Assembly: GCA_964468805.1 (NCBI GenBank)
Contig: CAYXWM010000076.1
Span: forward strand, 1-9,655
Reading direction: 5' to 3'
DNA length: 9,655 nucleotides
Source: CAYXWM01 sp964468805
GTDB lineage: Bacteria > Bacillota > Clostridia > Lachnospirales > WRBF01
Position 1 is the stretch's first letter, and every line of letters begins with the position of its first letter. A program made the position numbers and the translations under genes. The notes below the pieces were generated by a model. The model ran no database searches. It was not told the DNA's origin and saw nothing but the letters and a program-made list of their open reading frames with translations. Shown here one piece after another: positions 6,918-9,655 of this stretch.

Positions 6918-8444
6918 ATGGATGATTCAGGTGTTAAGCTTGTCAACATTTTAAAAACTACCTTTAATATTGTTTTTATTGCGTTGCAGTTATTTCTGAT
7001 TTATTTGACCATCAGCCGACTGTCCTTAATCGCAAGCTTAACCTACAGCACAATCAAATTGTTGAGTATACTGCTTATGTTGTATATTATTAACGCCAAA
7101 ACCGCCGTTTCCTTTAAATTAACGTGGGTCAGCTTTATTATGCTGTTTCCCATCAGTGCTATGGTATTTTACCTGCTCTGGGGTAACACAAGAATAAAGG
7201 ACAAAGACAAGCAAAAACTTCAAGCTATCTTCAACGAATCCAAAGATTATTTAATCCAAGACCCAAATATACCCTATCTAATACAATCCTCCGATGCCTT
7301 AAAACAAACGGAACTTATATCCCGATTAAGCAGTTTTCCGGTATGGACCGGCACCCATGCGGAATATTTAAAAATCGGTGAAATAATGCACGAAAAAATG
7401 ATACAAGAAATAATGGCCGCAAAAAAGTTTATCTTCATTGAGTTTTATATAATCCGCCCCGGAAAAATGTACAAAGAATTTATGGACGCCCTTATTTCAA
7501 AAGCCAATGAAGGCGTGGAAATAAAGTTTATTTACGATGCCGGCGGTTGTCTGGGGATATTGCCCAAGGATTTCAAATCGCTTTGCTCCCAAAACAACAT
7601 TTCCTTTTGTGCCTTTAATCCGCTTTCCGCTTCTTTGTTTAACTTTTTAAGCTTTCGTAACCACAGAAAAATAATAGTCATAGACGGAAACACCTGCTTT
7701 ACCGGAGGTATAAATATAGGAGACGAATATATTAATCTCTATGAAAAGCATGGCCACTGGAAGGACATGGGCATTATATTCAAGGGACATGCCGTATTGA
7801 GTTTTACGGTGATGTTTCTGAATTTGTGGGAATTTATAACCTCTGAACATTTACCCGTAAACAATTACAGCCCGAATCTAAGCTATCAACAAGAAAAAGG
7901 CTTCGTTATGCCCTATTGTGACGGTCCCGATAATCCCTTAAATCCTGCCTGTAACCTATATATGAAAATGATAGCCGATGCCAAAAAGTATGTATATATC
8001 ATTACGCCCTACCTTATTCTCAACACCGACCTGATTTGCGTTCTGTCCCTTGCTGCACGCTCCGGAGTGGATGTTAGGATTTTAACGCCCCATATTCCGG
8101 ACAAAGTAATAGTTCATGCGGCTACACGTTCTTTTTACGGCGAATTGCTTATGGAGGGCATCCGTATTTACGAATACTTCCCCGGCTTTGTTCACGGAAA
8201 AATTTTGGTAACCGATGATATTTTGGCGGTGGTGGGTTCGGTTAATTTTGATTACCGAAGCTTGACTTGGAACAGAGAATGTGCCGCATGGCTTCATAAC
8301 CAACCCTGTATTATTGATATTAAGGCAGATTTTTTAAAAACCCTGGAAATAAGCCGTGAGGTAACCCTGACCGAATGGGAAAACTCCGGGTTCTTCAAGA
8401 AAATATTACAATCTATACTTAAAATACTGTCTCCCTTGTTCTAA
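6918..8444 (+). CDS. cls: Cardiolipin synthase, PLD superfamily
   Basis: The enzyme joins two phosphatidylglycerol molecules into cardiolipin plus glycerol at the cytoplasmic membrane. I chose the ATG at 6918 (508 residues) over a GTG at 6909, because GGAG at 6906-6909 is then correctly spaced at eight bases, and the GTG overlaps it. Hydrophobic segments at about residues 14-33, 46-60 and 69-88 form the membrane anchor. The last, with K-LTWVSFIMLFPIS, matches the PLD N-terminal domain of bacterial synthases. Two phospholipase D HxKx4D motifs follow: His249-Lys251-Asp256 (HRKIIVID, with GGINIGDEY after it) and His426-Lys428-Asp433 (HGKILVTD, with GSVNFDYRS after it). Both are intact and the length is normal, so it should be active. 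Hairpins separate it from addB, suggesting its own transcript. Other PLD-type phosphatidyltransferases are possible but less likely. Confidence 0.95.
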   Translation: MDDSGVKLVNILKTTFNIVFIALQLFLIYLTISRLSLIASLTYSTIKLLSILLMLYIINAKTAVSFKLTWVSFIMLFPISAMVFYLLWGNTRIKDKDKQKLQAIFNESKDYLIQDPNIPYLIQSSDALKQTELISRLSSFPVWTGTHAEYLKIGEIMHEKMIQEIMAAKKFIFIEFYIIRPGKMYKEFMDALISKANEGVEIKFIYDAGGCLGILPKDFKSLCSQNNISFCAFNPLSASLFNFLSFRNHRKIIVIDGNTCFTGGINIGDEYINLYEKHGHWKDMGIIFKGHAVLSFTVMFLNLWEFITSEHLPVNNYSPNLSYQQEKGFVMPYCDGPDNPLNPACNLYMKMIADAKKYVYIITPYLILNTDLICVLSLAARSGVDVRILTPHIPDKVIVHAATRSFYGELLMEGIRIYEYFPGFVHGKILVTDDILAVVGSVNFDYRSLTWNRECAAWLHNQPCIIDIKADFLKTLEISREVTLTEWENSGFFKKILQSILKILSPLF

Positions 8445-8467
8445 AAATTACCTTTTGTCCTCAAATT

Positions 8468-8497
8468 TTCACAGAAATGTCCTTGCTTGAATATACT
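8468..8497 (+). promoter_or_regulatory. Candidate sigma-A promoter for the ferritin-like gene
   Basis: TTCACA (8468-8473, five of six to consensus) and TATACT (8492-8497, five of six) are separated by 18 bp. Transcription would start near 8504, leaving a leader of about 36 nt to the ATG at 8541. This is the best promoter match in the window, and it sits in the 96-bp gap after cls. Confidence 0.55.
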
Positions 8498-8504
8498 GTA
8501 TATT
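8490..8504. promoter_or_regulatory. Palindrome over the -10 box, possible operator
   Basis: AATATAC (8490-8496) and GTATATT (8498-8504) form a perfect 7-bp inverted repeat around a single central T. It covers the -10 box and the expected start point, the normal place for a repressor operator. It lies inside a wider inverted repeat, CCTTGCTT (8481-8488) and AAGCAAGG (8522-8529), whose right arm includes the first part of the ribosome binding site. Confidence 0.5.
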
Positions 8505-8540
8505 ATTTATCGTTTTATATAAAGCAAGGGGTGTTTTAAA

Positions 8541-9584
8541 ATGTCGTTTTTTTTAAGAAACAGAACGAGTGAACAACCCGTTAATTCCAATGCTAACAGA
8601 AGTCCCTTTGGGTTTAACAATAATAACTTTGGTTTTGGAAACAATAATTCCCCACAGCAGAATCAAAATCACCAACAAAATCGCCAAAGCAAGCCTTTAT
8701 GGAATATGTTCGGAAATCAAAATAATTCCCAAAACCAAAGACCCGGTGGAAATCAGATGAACCGCCAACCAAATTACCCACCGCAAATGCAACAACCAAA
8801 GCAACAAATGCCGCCAAACCAAGGCTTTGGATTCGGACAACAAATGCCTCAACAAAATCAAGCTCCCATGCAAAACTTTCCGTTCCAAGGCGCACCTCAA
8901 CAGCAACAGCAGTCACAACAGCAACCCCAACAGCCACAGCAAAATCAAGGTCAGCAATTTAATCAACCATTGCCCGACGGCGTCAGATACGAGCCTATAG
9001 ACGATAAAACCATAAAAGAATTAATGAAAAATATAAAAATCGACGGCGGCTCCGGAAAATCATCCGATAAAAAACAAGATAAGTCCGTAGAATCAATCCT
9101 CCAACAACCAAAAGAATCCGTAAAAGATGAAATAGCCGAATCCCCTTCGCAACCCCAACAAGCGGTACAAACCCCTGTAAAAGAAGAAGAAGGCTCAACC
9201 CTAAGTCAAATAATCCAAAATGAATACAACGGCTCCATGTTTTACAATTACATGGCGAGCATAGCACCAAAAGACGAATATCGCATGATAATGTCAAAAA
9301 TCAGCAAACATTGCCGCTTTAGAGAGATTGCCTTTAACGGATTATATACCAGATTGGAAGGAGGTAATTATGCATTAAAGGATGTGGATATAAATAATAT
9401 CTGCTCATTCCGTACCGGCGTTGCCATGGCTTTAAAGGAAGAGATAAAAATTTTGGACGACTATACCAACCTTTATGATACCGTCAACGACCCATCCGGC
9501 GTTAAAATAATAAACGTTCAAATTCTGAAAAAATTAGTAGACATCAACCTTTTAAATTATGTACAGACTACCCTTCGAAACTGA
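8541..9584 (+). CDS. Asn/Gln/Pro-rich protein with C-terminal degenerate ferritin-like domain
   Basis: The 347-residue protein starts at an ATG with AGGGG (8527-8531) nine bases upstream. No signal peptide or membrane segment is visible. Residues ~1-142 are low-complexity, rich in Asn, Gln, Pro, Gly and Met, with poly-Gln stretches, and are probably disordered. Residues ~145-215 are charged (Lys/Asp/Glu/Ser) and linker-like. From ~220 to the end the sequence is helical and resembles clostridial ferritin-like or rubrerythrin-like domains: Glu228 in EYNGSMFY for helix 1, SKHCRFREIAFNGLY at ~255-269 for helix 2, and KEEIKILDDY (299-308) for helix 3. The Glu and His expected in helix 2 appear replaced by Cys258 and Arg261, and helix 4 lacks an obvious E-x2-H, so iron binding may be lost. 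The assignment rests on pattern memory and the function is unknown. It has its own probable promoter. Confidence 0.8.
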   Translation: MSFFLRNRTSEQPVNSNANRSPFGFNNNNFGFGNNNSPQQNQNHQQNRQSKPLWNMFGNQNNSQNQRPGGNQMNRQPNYPPQMQQPKQQMPPNQGFGFGQQMPQQNQAPMQNFPFQGAPQQQQQSQQQPQQPQQNQGQQFNQPLPDGVRYEPIDDKTIKELMKNIKIDGGSGKSSDKKQDKSVESILQQPKESVKDEIAESPSQPQQAVQTPVKEEEGSTLSQIIQNEYNGSMFYNYMASIAPKDEYRMIMSKISKHCRFREIAFNGLYTRLEGGNYALKDVDINNICSFRTGVAMALKEEIKILDDYTNLYDTVNDPSGVKIINVQILKKLVDINLLNYVQTTLRN

Positions 9585-9601
9585 AAAAAATATCCTCATA
9601 C

Positions 9602-9628
9602 TGAAGTGACCCCAGTTCATCGGACAGG
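9602..9628 (+). mobile_element. Probable terminal inverted repeat of an IS3-family element
   Basis: TGAAGTGACCCCAGTTC at 9602-9618, continuing to TCGGACAGG at 9628, resembles the TG-starting, CCCC- and GGACA-containing ends of IS3-family (IS150-group) insertion sequences. It begins 17 bases after the stop codon of the preceding gene. The remaining 27 bases to the edge contain no start codon with a ribosome binding site, so any transposase genes are outside the window. The call rests on remembered end consensus only. Confidence 0.5.
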
Positions 9629-9655
9629 AAAAAAACACCCTATCGCAGAATAACT

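Noticed and set aside
8496..8514. Resemblance of TACTGTATAT to half of an E. coli LexA box
   Set aside because: The second CAG half is absent, and Firmicutes LexA sites have a different consensus (GAAC-N4-GTTC type).
8547..8554. Run of eight T residues at codons 3-5 of the last gene as a phase-variable tract
   Set aside because: Eight is short for frequent slippage, and nothing else suggests phase variation. TTT/TTA codons at an N-terminus are ordinary here.
8614..8937. Minus-strand open frames opposite the Gln/Asn-rich region
   Set aside because: They are valine/leucine-rich products of reading CAA/CAG and AAT repeats backwards. No start context or domain supports them.

Overview
The window looks like a chromosomal segment from a low-GC, Gram-positive, probably spore-forming member of the Clostridia. 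The basis is A+T-rich intergenic DNA, strong AGGAG-type ribosome binding sites, an AddB-type (not RecB/RecC-type) recombination nuclease subunit, a secreted stalk-domain/beta-propeller protein of a kind common in Clostridia, and a small Gly/Cys-rich barrel-like protein of a type I associate with that class. All five protein-coding genes lie on the plus strand. No tRNA, rRNA, CRISPR array or complete mobile element is visible.

Layout. Bases 3-413 hold the 3' part of a small Gly/Cys-rich protein that runs off the left edge. Bases 414-960 are a long non-coding stretch rich in structure: a large hairpin (429-473), a small perfect hairpin (481-494), a terminator-like hairpin (532-565), a long three-block inverted repeat (648-811) partly framed by a 12-bp direct repeat, and a convincing intrinsic terminator (827-857) only about 100 bp before the next start codon. 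Bases 961-3375 encode a secreted protein with a copper-amine-oxidase-like stalk domain and a C-terminal beta-propeller. Fifty-two bases later, 3428-6748 encode AddB, the Fe-S nuclease subunit of the AddAB double-strand-break repair enzyme. Its partner addA is not next to it. After a hairpin-bearing gap, 6918-8444 encode a membrane-bound cardiolipin synthase with two HKD motifs. A sigma-A-like promoter with a palindrome over its -10 box then precedes 8541-9584, a protein made of a long Asn/Gln/Pro-rich N-terminal region and a C-terminal four-helix, ferritin-like domain that appears to lack several metal ligands. The last ~50 bases look like the terminal inverted repeat of an IS3-family insertion sequence, the rest of which lies beyond the window.

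The genes do not form an obvious pathway. They read as ordinary housekeeping and envelope genes (DNA repair, membrane lipid, secreted protein) with two poorly characterised proteins at the ends. I do not see a convincing new multi-gene system. The best leads are the structured 414-960 region, the orphan addB, the palindrome-controlled ferritin-like protein, and the insertion-sequence edge.
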